A stretch of DNA of 64,000 nucleotides from Trochalopteron elliotii (taxonomy: Eukaryota > Chordata > Aves > Passeriformes > Leiothrichidae). Below, one piece after another: positions 10,301 through 21,157 of this stretch (positions within the stretch are counted from its first letter, which is position 1; the number at the start of each line of letters is the position of its first letter). The notes below the pieces were generated by a model. That model was not told the origin of the DNA. It saw only the letters and a program-made list of their open reading frames with translations, and made no database searches. The position numbers and the translations under genes are program-made. Where the stretch lies: NCBI GenBank assembly GCA_024734555.1, contig JANPWX010000109.1, forward strand, positions 1,175,733-1,239,732. The letters run 5' to 3'.

Positions 10301-13300
10301 AGGACACACCACAGTGTCCCAGTCTATGATTCTTTCAGCTCATACTTGCTGCTTGGAGCATCTTAAAATTTAATATTATTTAATTTTGATTATGCTCCAT
10401 CTGTCTTCCCAAGATGAGGTTAGTCTCAAGACAAGCAGCCACTGGAGGCTCATCTTCACACAGAAAATGGAGGCGGAATGGACCAGCCAGGTCCCTGTTC
10501 AACACATCTACAACCCAGCTCTGGTATGCCCTTGGTACAAACACACTTGTAAGGCTAGACACCAGTCTGGAAAGCAGGAATGGGATTGGAGAACCAGTGA
10601 CCACAATTTTGGAAACACTTTCTGGCACTGCCTGTGTCAGATGCCCGCAGACAGGCTGAGTCCAACTGCAAAGGGTCCTGTGCCCGAGGCCCCCCAGGAG
10701 TACCCATCTGAGGGCAGCTCTGGGTCAGATATGGAACAGGCTTGCATAGAAAAACACTTGGATCCTTTAGGTTGCTTGGCTATTTGGTTCTGTTGTCTAC
10801 AGAGGGAACTCTACAGCAGCATGCAAGGCCACCAGCTAGACACATGGTGCCAGCACTAGTCCAAGGGAACAGCCAGCAAGGGCCCAAGTGACACACTGCA
10901 GCCAAGCTTTGAAAGTATCTGGCTACAGCAGCAAGAGGTGTCCTGGAGGCAAGGCTGTACCTAGTGATATTAGCCAGCTCTGCTCCCAGGCTGCCTCCCA
11001 GCCCCACACTCCAGAGGCCTGGCTGTTCCAGCAAACTCCCCGAGGCCAAGAAGAATGGCACCATGAATAGTAGCAAGCTCTGCTCAGCCTCAGTGTCCAG
11101 ACCTGCACACGGAGCCTTAGTGCCAACAAGCAAGACCAGGCCTGCAGAGCAGTCCTACTTATGTGAGTTCTACAGACCTCAAGAATGACATACCTCTGTG
11201 CCTCAATGAGTAGGAAGCATAGCTTCCCCTTGCCAAGTCTAGCCAGGCTTTGGGGCAGACACTGCTTACCTTCTCAGCAAGGGTTATTTTTCCAGCTCTG
11301 AAGATGACTATAGATCCATCCACTGGAACACGCATATTCCGTATTGTCTGAAAATCCTCTTTCTGTCCATAGTTCACATAGATGGGTTTGCCCTACAGTA
11401 GAAACACTGGTTATGAGTGCAGCAATCCTAAGTCAGTAAGACACCTGAAACAGCCTAGAGTCACTGTAACAGTGACTCCTGCTAACACTAGGGAGCTGAA
11501 GCTCAGCAATGTAAACTGATCTAGTGCAAGATGCCTGTTGGAGCAGCACTTCTGCCAAGGTTCCTGCATGGATTCCAGCAGGGAAATCTAAAGTTACTCC
11601 TGCATCTTGGTGCAGTAAGAATACTACGTGGGCCCATTCCTCTCCCCACTCTGACCACCCCACCCAACTCTCTTAACTGGGAGGGCTTTATACACTCCAT
11701 ATCTTAAAGAGACTTATTTTTTTAAGCGTTCAGACACATTTCCAGGATCTTCCTGGAGTCACTTACAGTAACTGTGCCGCTCTTGCTGTATGCCACATAT
11801 GCATCAGGACTCTCCAACTCTTCTTCACTATCTTCTACAATGAACACTTGGTTCTTGCTACTGTTAAACACAGAGAGACAGCATTATACTCTTTCAAACA
11901 GGAATTTAACTAGCTCAGTAGTCTGAGTCAGTATTGACTGTATTCACTCTGTACTCTAACAATTCTGATCAAGTCAACGGAGCCTGAAACAGGCAGACCC
12001 ATCCCAGTACTTCCATGCAAAAATCTCTGGAGTTGGTCAGAGACATTAATGAAGGCTGATTTCTAGACAAGTAGCAGAAAGAATCTCTGCTTCCAAGTCT
12101 CTCAGTCACCTCCTAAGAGAAGCTAAGCAAACTCATTTTCCCTGACAAAAAGGAGCAAGTAAGACACGAAGGTGTGAGCTGTCAGACAACACAATGCCTG
12201 TTGACACCCTCCTGAGCTACTGGAGGAGCCACTGCCAGGTGCGCAGCCCTGTCTGGGTGACAAGACAGAGTCACCTGTGCTAGCAGTTTTAGACACAGGG
12301 AATCTGCCTTTCAGCCAAGTTTTCACACATTTGTTTTCTTCCTAAGCATACTTGGAAGAAACAGCTGCCCCAGAAAACATCCAGAGGGCTGCTACCAGAC
12401 CCTCTGGATTTAGAAAGCCTGAGAAGAGGCAGTAACAGTTATTGCTTGGGTAGACTGAGGTTGACATTGGAGAGTGGTAACTGGATCACAATTTTCACAT
12501 CATTTGAAGCAGAAATTACACGTTTGCTCAAGACTACAGGCATCCATGCTATATGGAGAAGATGTGCTTCCCTTCATTAACATACCTGCCTTTATCCTGC
12601 AGCCTGACGTAGTGCTCATCATTCCACACGTCATCCAAGCGGAAGCTGGTGAACTGGTCGTGAACGTAGCTGGCAGTGTTCTCATCTTCAACCTTGCCAG
12701 CTTCAAAAGAACTCTTACCTTCTCTTTGCCTGTAGGTGACAGGTGTATATATATATATAGCTTAGGCTACAGCACCAGGTTGCACTGCAGCCTGCAAGGC
12801 CATTTAAGCCTGAGTTTAAAACATGCCACCCTACATCACCTATAAGGCCCTTATTCTCCAAATGAGCTCAAGTTCTGCTCACAGGCTGTGCCTCTCTTAA
12901 AGCTCTAGATAAACTTTCTGGAATGGTTACCTCAGATTGCCCTCAAGACGTGAGGTTGACAGTTTAGCTGACAACATGCTCCTGAGTTCAGGCCAGTATA
13001 AGATACGTGGCCCAAGAACCTCTTCTTCCTCGGTTCCATCATCTGAGAAGTAAGATGCAGTAGGAATCATCTCGCAGTTGCCACTTCCATCCAGACACCT
13101 GTTAACCCTCTGCATTCGTCCACGATAACTCAAGTAGCCGATCAGAAACCCTGTGGACAGAAAAGATATTTCTTTGTGCTGCAGAAGGATGACTGAACCC
13201 CTCCACACAGTTTCAGACTGAAGATGCATCTCTGCTCTCACCATTTTTGATGAGCTGGCTCAGCCAAGGACAGGCAGAAATATGCAGCCTGACATTTTGT

Positions 13301-15972
13301 CTGAGCTGGCATGTTTTAAGGGGCACTGTAAATCTGATCTTGTGCTTGGCAGAGTCCCTCCAGCACCACTTGGGAAGCAGACTGCTCACTTTAGGCCAAT
13401 GGCATTGTTAAAACCTTAAGAGACAACTACCAAAGGCTTTACTCATCTGTTAACCCACATCTTTACAGAAGTGTTAGGAGTTAATGAAGGGAAAACCAAA
13501 ACTTCAACACAGACCAGTTTTCCCTTTAGCTATGTCACAGTTACACTGTCAAACTTCACAATTCTTTGTACCAATGATGTACCATAAGTCTGAGCTAGAC
13601 ATACTTAGTGACAAGAAGCTGCGGCCTGGATCCCAGTTGTTGAATTATCTCCCAAAACAATACAGATTCAAATTTAACAACCTCGCACCACATTCAATAC
13701 TGGAGTCCATGCAGTTGCCTCCCACCCTTTCTTACCAATCAAAAGGAGGAGGACAGCTGCTATGATTATGAAGCAGAGGTTCTTGCCATTCCTCCGTGGA
13801 GGAGGCATGCTGGCATGCAGGTGCTCTGGTCTCCCAATTTCCCCTCCTTCCTCCTCATCAGCAGCCAGCTTCATCTCCACGTGGCTGTTGTCTCCATCCA
13901 CTTGCCGGGCAATGCTGAAGCGTGTGTAGGATGTTGGCTCCCCACCAAACTGTGTGGAAAGGCAGTCAGTCGTGTGATGGAAGAGTTGGCTATGCCAGCC
14001 TACAGTCCTTGCAGCCAGCTGCACCTGTGCTCCAACCCAAACACTACTGGTCCATCTGCAGCTGCTCCAGTGCAGCGAGCGTCTGGTCTGTCAGTAAATC
14101 AAGCTGGATGCTTTAAACACAGTAGAGACTCAGACCCACTCAGGGTCTCCAGAGTCTATTTAGATTCCATTTACCCTGCACAAGTTTGGAGCCACACTGA
14201 TCTGAGTCTAGCCTGGAGTCTGTTACAGATATGATGGAGCCAATGGCAAAGGCATTTCCCACGTGACCCCGTGGCTGAGGCTGATTCAAGCAGAAACTCC
14301 TGCTCTTAATCAGCAGAGCACAGATCCTACCTGAATGTGAACAATTTACACTCTGATGAAGACAGAGGGAAGGGAAAGCAACCGTCCATGGCTGTGCTTT
14401 TGAGCTACATCCACTTTGATGTAAATACTCTCATCCAGCACCCGGATAATTTTGTATTAAACTGCCTTAAGGCTACCCTTAAATTACACTATTACACATA
14501 TGGTGGCATTACAAAGCAGCTAGGCTGAAGAGAGTTGACCCATGGGCATTATGCTACCTCAGCTAACATGAAAACTGAGGCTACACCTCTTGCATCCACT
14601 AACAACTGGCACTGTTTGACAGGTTTTTACCAGTGCCCAAGCAGAGCTTCCAGTCTGGAGCCCACTTTTCTACACAGATGCAAAGCACAGCCCAGCCCCC
14701 CACAGAACAGCAGCCCGTGCACAAGGCAGCTGCTCAGATTAACTCAATTCCAGGCATAGCCAGGCACTGGCTGAAACACTCAGCTCCCATTAGAGACGCT
14801 GAAATTGCCTGCAGCCATGGTTGTACTGGGGAGTAGAGTGAGACTGGCTAAAAGGCCAAAGGAATAGCTTTGGGAGCAGCACTCTCCTCTGTACTGGAGA
14901 AGCAGCTGGTACCAAGCACCCATGCCCTGTTACAACCTCAGCAGCTCATCCACAGTTCTCAGCTCATTCTCAAACTACATGTCAGAGCTAGAAGTGAAGA
15001 GACCAGATATCAGCTTCCTTGGGCAAAAGAAAACAATGTCATTTCAGACCTGCAGTTTCACCACACTACCCACAATGAAGTGGCTGCCTGCTCATATTTC
15101 AGAAAGGGCAACACTACAGTCTGTTCTAACACTCTCCCTGCTCAGCTGCTCCACAGCTTGGCTTCCCTCACACTTGAGGCATGTCCTAACAGAGGACATG
15201 CCCCAACCCCACATATCTCCATTCTTGCTCAGAGACCAAACCACCACACTTGCAGTCCTAGCCTGAGGTCATTTCACAATCCAAACTCTCTAGGACCAGC
15301 AGGCTTGGTTGAACACGTTCAGAAGTACCTCCTCCTGCACATTTGTTTCAAGGACAGGTTGCTTTCAAAAGGTGGATTTGTGGCTGAATTCCCACTCCCC
15401 AAATAACAATAGAACACATGTTGATTGTCCCAGTAGGCATTTGAACTGGCTTCCTCAGCAGCACTTCCTTCTGCAACTTTATTCAAGGCCCAGCCCCCCT
15501 TTTTTACCAGCTCTCAGAGATCCAAAACTCGATAGCAGTTAGTGATAACCCCACCAGCACTGAACTGCTTGAGATACTTCCTTACCATGGGCAGCTATTT
15601 CCAGTGACATTTGGCTCACCACCCACACAGCAGCATCTCATGCTGCTTTGGATTCATCATCTTCTCCAATATTGATAAGTAATGATATTTTTTTTAATAA
15701 ATATAGCTCACAACTCATCAAATATCTTTCATACAGTTCCATCAACACAGCCACCTGTTGCACAGGATAGCTATACTGAATTCTACAATCCATGTATGTT
15801 TAAATGGATAACAAACTACATGAAAATATATAAAAACAGTATGATACAATCTGATACACAGATGCTATTGAATCTTTCTTCTGCAGTATCATCAGCCTGG
15901 CAAGAGACCATCAGCATTGGGGTACTGTGTCTTACTTACCAAGTTAGAGATTGCTGCTCTGGCATGATCCAT
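4330..15972 (-). CDS. TFRC: Transferrin receptor protein 1 (18 coding exons, 776 aa)
   Basis: Type II membrane receptor that binds diferric transferrin and takes it up through clathrin-coated pits. Coding exons, in transcript order: 15972-15940, 13949-13736, 13150-12931, 12729-12586, 11860-11767, 11392-11270, 10088-9993, 9837-9698, 9304-9135, 8825-8706, 8115-8030, 7916-7853, 7523-7456, 7088-7021, 6665-6584, 5665-5441, 4994-4854, 4572-4330. They sum to 2,331 bases. Visible landmarks: YTRF endocytosis signal at residues 19-22; membrane anchor about 69-89; protease-associated then M28-peptidase-like ectodomain ([21 protein letters not shown]); transferrin-binding RGD at 662-664; C-terminal helical domain ending TDNEI. 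The start ATG sits in a good context (GCAATGG) and its exon begins at 15,978. Two sequons are kept (NHT, NKT); the one in human VNGSIVI is VDGSIVI here. The mRNA is controlled by five 3'UTR IREs. Confidence 0.98.
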
Positions 15973-15978
15973 TGCCTT

Positions 15979-17310
15979 CTGGACAAATGCAAACCAACTT
16001 CACCAAAGCCCTAGAAGTTCAGAACGTAACAAGTCAGGTTAGGCTGTTCCCCTGCCACTACATCACCTGAGGTCAATTACTGCCACCAGTGCACTGCTTG
16101 CCCATGGATTTTCTGTGCATACTTCTATGTAAGTCACTACATTAGTGAACCTATACGAACCTTGAATGCAACCTAGAAGTTTCCATGGCAATTATAAGCT
16201 CCAATGAACACATCAACTCTTTCTGTTGAAATGTGGGCATAGTGACAGGTGTATAAACGAGGTATACAGTCTCCAATGGCTAAGTTCAGCCAAGGGTCTT
16301 ATGAATGGTGGGGACATCTCCATTCAGGGAGTGCTGGCAAGAGGCATTTACTCAACTCTGACAATGGACTCTAAATATCTAAGGTTTCTGGGGTCTGTCT
16401 CAATGACAGGAAGAGTCCAGCTGGAAGAGGGAAGTGGCACAAGGCCATAAGGCAACGCAGCACAAACTCCAACCTTGACAAAACACTTCTAATATGAACA
16501 TACCTCCTAGAAGGTTATGTTCTCTACAACTTTGTGAAGGCAATTTCTGTTTTGAAAGTTTTCTGAAAACCGTTAAGAGTGTCTCTCCAAAATCATTTCA
16601 GCAACTTTTAAAATTCTAAGTTCCCTGTAAACAGCAAACATATCTGAAACGTAAATTGTAACTGATTTACTTCTCCATTTCTTCTTGAAAAGGGTTTGCA
16701 ATTTTGTGAGTGACTAGACAGGTGTTAAGGTTGGGAGCAAGCAACCTGAGTATGCCCTCAAGCAGCGCTTCTAAGAAGTGGCTCTGCTCTTCAGGTGCAC
16801 GTGGATTAGCTCTACACCTGGGAGCTCTGCAAGGTTTTATTTGGAGATCAAAGGTTAACAGTGGCCGTTGCTTATTTCACCTTTTATTTAAGGCAAGAAC
16901 ACATGGAGATGAAACCCCGACACATCTGAGAAGCTTTTCCCAAGTGACAACCTGAGGCCGCAGGCTCCCATCGGGGCACGAGTGGCTGAGCACGTGGGAG
17001 GGTCTGCTGAAAGGAAAGCCAGGAAGACGGAAGGGAAGGAAGCACAAAGGGCCTGCGGGCATCGCACCTGGTAGGGATGCTGGCCGGGTGCGCGATGCCT
17101 CCCCGAGCCCCTCCAGCCAGGCCCCAATCTTTCAGAAATAAGGCAAAGAGAAGAAAAGAGAGCAGAGCGAGCACGTTTGAGCAGCCGCGCCGCGGGTCTG
17201 GGCGGCCGCGCTATCGCCCACAGGCCCAGCTGCGGACAGGCTGATAAGGGGCGCGGGCGATACTCGGCCGGCCGCGGGCACGTCCGCCCCGTCCCCCGGT
17301 GCCCGCCGCG
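15979..17310 (-). other. TFRC: TFRC intron 1 (5' side)
   Basis: This sequence lies between the start-codon exon (acceptor TTGTCCAG at its edge) and the GC-rich promoter island. No other exon or repeat was recognised. GC content rises sharply from about 16,950 toward the gap. Confidence 0.55.
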
Positions 17311-17870
17311 NNNNNNNNNNNNNNNNNNNNNNNNNNNNNNNNNNNNNNNNNNNNNNNNNNNNNNNNNNNNNNNNNNNNNNNNNNNNNNNNNNNNNNNNNN
17401 NNNNNNNNNNNNNNNNNNNNNNNNNNNNNNNNNNNNNNNNNNNNNNNNNNNNNNNNNNNNNNNNNNNNNNNNNNNNNNNNNNNNNNNNNNNNNNNNNNNN
17501 NNNNNNNNNNNNNNNNNNNNNNNNNNNNNNNNNNNNNNNNNNNNNNNNNNNNNNNNNNNNNNNNNNNNNNNNNNNNNNNNNNNNNNNNNNNNNNNNNNNN
17601 NNNNNNNNNNNNNNNNNNNNNNNNNNNNNNNNNNNNNNNNNNNNNNNNNNNNNNNNNNNNNNNNNNNNNNNNNNNNNNNNNNNNNNNNNNNNNNNNNNNN
17701 GTGCCGCGGCCCCGCGCCCGCTCACCCGCAGCCGCTGCGCACCCGCGCCGCGCTCCACTGCGGCGCCAGTAGCCTGCTACTGCCTCTCCCGGCCCCGCCC
17801 CATCGGAACGCCCATCTGTGTCGCAGAGGGCGGCCCCGCCTCCCTTTCTGATCCCCCGATGAAGTCCGCC
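17150..17870 (-). promoter_or_regulatory. TFRC: TFRC promoter CpG island and candidate exon 1 (interrupted by gap)
   Basis: GC- and CpG-rich sequence flanks the run of Ns. On the minus strand, GC boxes are visible at about 17,792-17,803 (GGGGCGGGGCC) and 17,827-17,845. A splice donor GCGG|GTGAGC ends a possible noncoding exon 1 at 17,726. Human TFRC also has a GC-box promoter and a noncoding first exon. The true start site may lie inside the gap, so exon 1 is only a proposal. Confidence 0.5.
17311..17700. other. Assembly gap, 390 Ns
   Basis: A run of undetermined bases in the TFRC promoter island. GC-rich avian promoters often drop out of assemblies, so missing sequence is likelier than a rearrangement. 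Confidence 0.99.
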
Positions 17871-17987
17871 ACTCCGAGCGCGGCGTCGGGCACGTCCCTG
17901 GTGCTCGTCTGCGGCTGCTGCGGGTCCCTGTACTCGCTGCGGGTCCCTATCCCTGCTGCGGAGAGGGAACGTAAGGAAGAAGAAGAC

Positions 17988-18312
17988 AGAATCACAGAAG
18001 AGACCTCCAAGATCATCCAGTCCATCCATCAACCCAGCCCCACCACTGTAACCACTAAACCGTGTGACCCAGCGCCAGATCCAGTCACCTTTTAAGCACT
18101 TCCACGGATCATGACTCCATCACTTCTCTAGGAAACCTGTTTCAGTGCCTGACCACCCTAACAATGAAAAACATTTTTTTAACACCTAATCTGAATCTCC
18201 CCTCTCAGCTAAAGGCCATTTCCTCTAATCCTCTTCTGTAGGCATGGTAGAAGAGACTGGTCCCCTCCTCACTACGGGTCCCCTCCTCACTAGACCTACT
18301 TCCTTTGTAAAG
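17988..18312 (-). mobile_element. CR1 LINE, 3' fragment
   Basis: The sequence matches the 3' end of avian chicken-repeat-1 elements read in reverse. It starts at the AGAATCACAG tail, then runs through CCAAGATCATCCAGTCC, CCACCACTGTAACCACTAAA, TGCCTGACCACCCTAACAAT and AGGCCATTTCCTCTAATCCT. It is 5'-truncated, as is usual for CR1. A 16-base block (GGTCCCCTCCTCACTA) is duplicated at 18,259-18,274 and 18,277-18,292. Confidence 0.9.
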
Positions 18313-20430
18313 AATGGAGCTGCACGCTTTATAAATTGCCTTTAGCTGCCCTTGGTACGATGGAGGAGCCACTTGCCAAGGGGCATGTGTTTCACTGGGT
18401 GCACACCAAGTCCCAGCTTCCCCCCAGGAAGGGCTGGAAGTGGGACAGGGAGATGAGGTTAACAACTCTTCGTGGGAAGGCTTGTGCCGCAGTAGGAGTG
18501 GGTCACAGATTCAGCATTCCCACCTTCTCAGCATTTTGAGGGATGAGGGCAGGGAAAATATTTTCCTCCCTGGGTGGTGCAAACCAGGCACAGGACTTGC
18601 TGTAGCTTGGGAAGCTCTCAGCATCCTCAGGTCCCAGGAAGTCACACATACTCAGGGATGCCTTTTTCGATCTGAATGGGCAGAGACACCCAAGATGGCT
18701 TTCTTTTGTGTTGGGCTGCACAGATTGCTATTTTATTTGTATGATGGAAAGTGTGACTTCCAGCCCCTAAACACAAGAAGTATGGACAGCCCACATCAGG
18801 ACACAAGCTGCCTGTGGCGCACCGTGAGAGAAGGTCCCTGCTTCCAGCCTCAGTCCTTCAGCTCAGGGTATCCCTCAGAAGCATGTCACAGCTGGGGAAT
18901 GCTTCAAGGTTCGTGTGTGCACGTGTTCTGCAGTACTGTGCTCATTTGTCCCTTGCTCATTAGAAAAATAAATCAGTTGGCCTGGATTATTGCTCAAATC
19001 CTCTCCCAGGAAAGAGGGATGGGAGCAGAAAGTTTGTAGTTTGGCAGAACACATGACTGCAAAGAGGATTATGTTTGGTGAAAAGCAATACATTCTTGTG
19101 CTGATAAAAGGGGGATTAACTAGACCTGAAATTCGGCACGGATGTCTGGAGACAAGTCTGTAAAGCATCTCTCAGGCCAGATGTACTGGTGGACCTGCCA
19201 GTTCTGTTTACCAGAGGAGGTCTGAGCCAGGCTCCAGTGCCCAGGCTCTCTGTCTTCCAGATTCATCCCTCACCAGCTGTGGTGATGCCAGTCATGGGAG
19301 GGAAAACTATTGTCACTTAGCATGTGACTGACGCGTGGGACGTGGTGCTGGCTGGTGCCTTGGTGGAAGCCCAGGGCGCAAGAGGGTTCAGAAGAAGTTT
19401 ATATCAGTCCTGCAGGCTGGATGCTCTGATCTTTTCTCACCACAACAGCCTGGATGCAGCCTGCTGCTTGGGAAAGTGTAACCTGGGGAAAGCAGTCGCG
19501 GCTTTGCCCTGTTTTTTATGTTCCTCCTGGGCTCCTCCCACCAAGCCCTCGCCTTCCTTTACCTGTGCACACCGTGCCAGGCGCAGGGCAGCGATTCCAC
19601 ACCGAGGTCCTGCCAAAGGAGGGACACCTGCAGGAGAGCTCAGGTTCTGGATGTTCCCTGGAGCAATGCTGCAATGCAAGCAAGGAAGGCGGCAGTCGGA
19701 TTTATTCCTCCCCGTGGCCTCGGTTGGCTGTGCCTCCCCTCTGGCTATAGCAGGGGAGGTGCTGCACCATGCCGTGCCAGCCCCGACCTGCCCTGGCAGA
19801 GACTTGCTGCAGGTGTTTTCCGTTCCCAATCACAACATGTGTGTGTTGAGCACTCAGTTCCCCATTTCTACACGTGCCAGGAAAAAGAGAAGAAAGCTAA
19901 CATTCTAGAAACTCAGACTTTTTTTGCACCTCAGCTGGTGTTGGCAGTGAAATACCTTAAAATGAGGTTTCTTCAAAGTCAATGTTGTGTACCCATGAGC
20001 AGTGGTGCAACTTGTAAGCGACTGGGAGTTGGCTGGCTATCGGTGCTTGGTGGCTGTGCCACCTCTCCCAGGGACGCCTGCTGTTCACACAGCAGTGCCT
20101 GTACTGCTGGCAATGCCCAGCCCAGGTGCTCAGGCTGCCCAGCCCAACCAAAAATCTCTCCAAGGAGCAGAGAGCAAAAACTGGGAAATAGATGAAGAGG
20201 AAAGAGGATGTAGGATTGGTTTACTGCTGACTTCTGATCTGTCTTCCCAGCATCAGGGTGTTCCTCCTCATTGTGGTTTGGCTATTTTAGGAGATGTCTT
20301 CTGTCCTCTGGACTCCTGGGGGGCTTGTGAGTCCTCTGACTTGACTCAAACGACTCCACATGCTTTTGTACAATATCTCATGATGTGCCAGGGTTCCTTC
20401 CTCTGTTTTTTTAAAAACACATGCAGCTCT
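18313..20430. other. Intergenic sequence upstream of TFRC
   Basis: No supported gene. GC-rich DNA gives several open frames of 100-225 codons on both strands, but none has a recognisable domain, and they overlap one another on opposite strands. Confidence 0.5.
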
Positions 20431-20560
20431 GAGGTTAGCTGCTTAGAGCATGGTTCTAGTAATGCCAAGGTGTGAGTTTGATCCCTGTATAGCCCATTCA
20501 CTTAAGGGTTGGATTTGGTGATCCTTGTTGGTCTCTTCCAACTCAGAATATTCTGTGAAA
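20431..20560 (+). mobile_element. tRNA-Ile-derived SINE with CR1-like tail (TguSINE1 type)
   Basis: The 5' part is a decayed tRNA-Ile: GGTTAGCTGCTTAGAGCATGG (box A region), then TCTAGTAATGCCAAGGT, where the AAT anticodon loop would be, and GAGTTTGATCCCTGTAT (box B). The tail TTCACTTAAGGGTTGGA, GTCTCTTCCAACTCAGAATA, TTCTGTGA resembles a CR1 3' end. This composite is the structure of the songbird SINE family found in zebra finch. It is the main evidence that the host is a passerine. Confidence 0.82.
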
Positions 20561-21100
20561 AGTTGCTTTTCCAACAGCTTATCACAAACAATGTTGCGAG
20601 GTGGCTTGAACACTTCTAAGTGGCAAGAAATACTGTGAGCAACGTGGCTCTTCAGTCTGGAAGGGATGGAAAAGCCTAGAACCAAGTTCTGGAGTGTGGT
20701 GCTAACTTGAATCTGCTGTTGGGCTGAGGCCAAGGGTTGTGGGACATGCAGTGGTCTGTGGGGTGGGAGGTGGTTATAGGGCTCCCATGGGCTGTGCACT
20801 CCATGGAACAGGGGCTGTGGGACACTCCAGACACCCCAGGGTATAGGGCCAGAGAGGTAACATGCGTCTGGGGACAAAAGAAAGACTTTGAACTCCTGCC
20901 CTGAACAGCAACTGCTTCCTCTGGATCCCAGCCACTCAGAGGAGTCTCAGTGCCAGCTCCTGCCTTCCTGGGAGCAGGTTTGAGGCATACCCTGTCTGTG
21001 TTCCCTGGTCACCTCATGGGTTGCACCTCATGGGTGCAATAAGCTATTATAGGTCCCAGGAAGCTGAGAACTCTAGGTTTTTTTCAGTGTGAGAATCATA

Positions 21101-21157
21101 CTCTACTAATCTACCCTCTACTGATCTACCCTACTAATCTGATCTACCCTCTACTAC
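21101..21157. repeat. Short tandem repeat, unit CTCTACTAATCTACC
   Basis: About four imperfect copies of CTACTAATCTACCCT or CTACTGATCTACCCT in a row. An ordinary minisatellite-like tract in intergenic DNA. Confidence 0.75.

Noticed and set aside
17132..18032. Long frames of 157-273 codons across the N run at 17,311-17,700
   Set aside because: Most residues are undetermined; the frames exist only because Ns contain no stop codons.
20431..20500. A functional tRNA-Ile gene
   Set aside because: The tRNA-like part is decayed in the D- and T-arms and runs directly into a CR1-like tail, so it is the head of a SINE.
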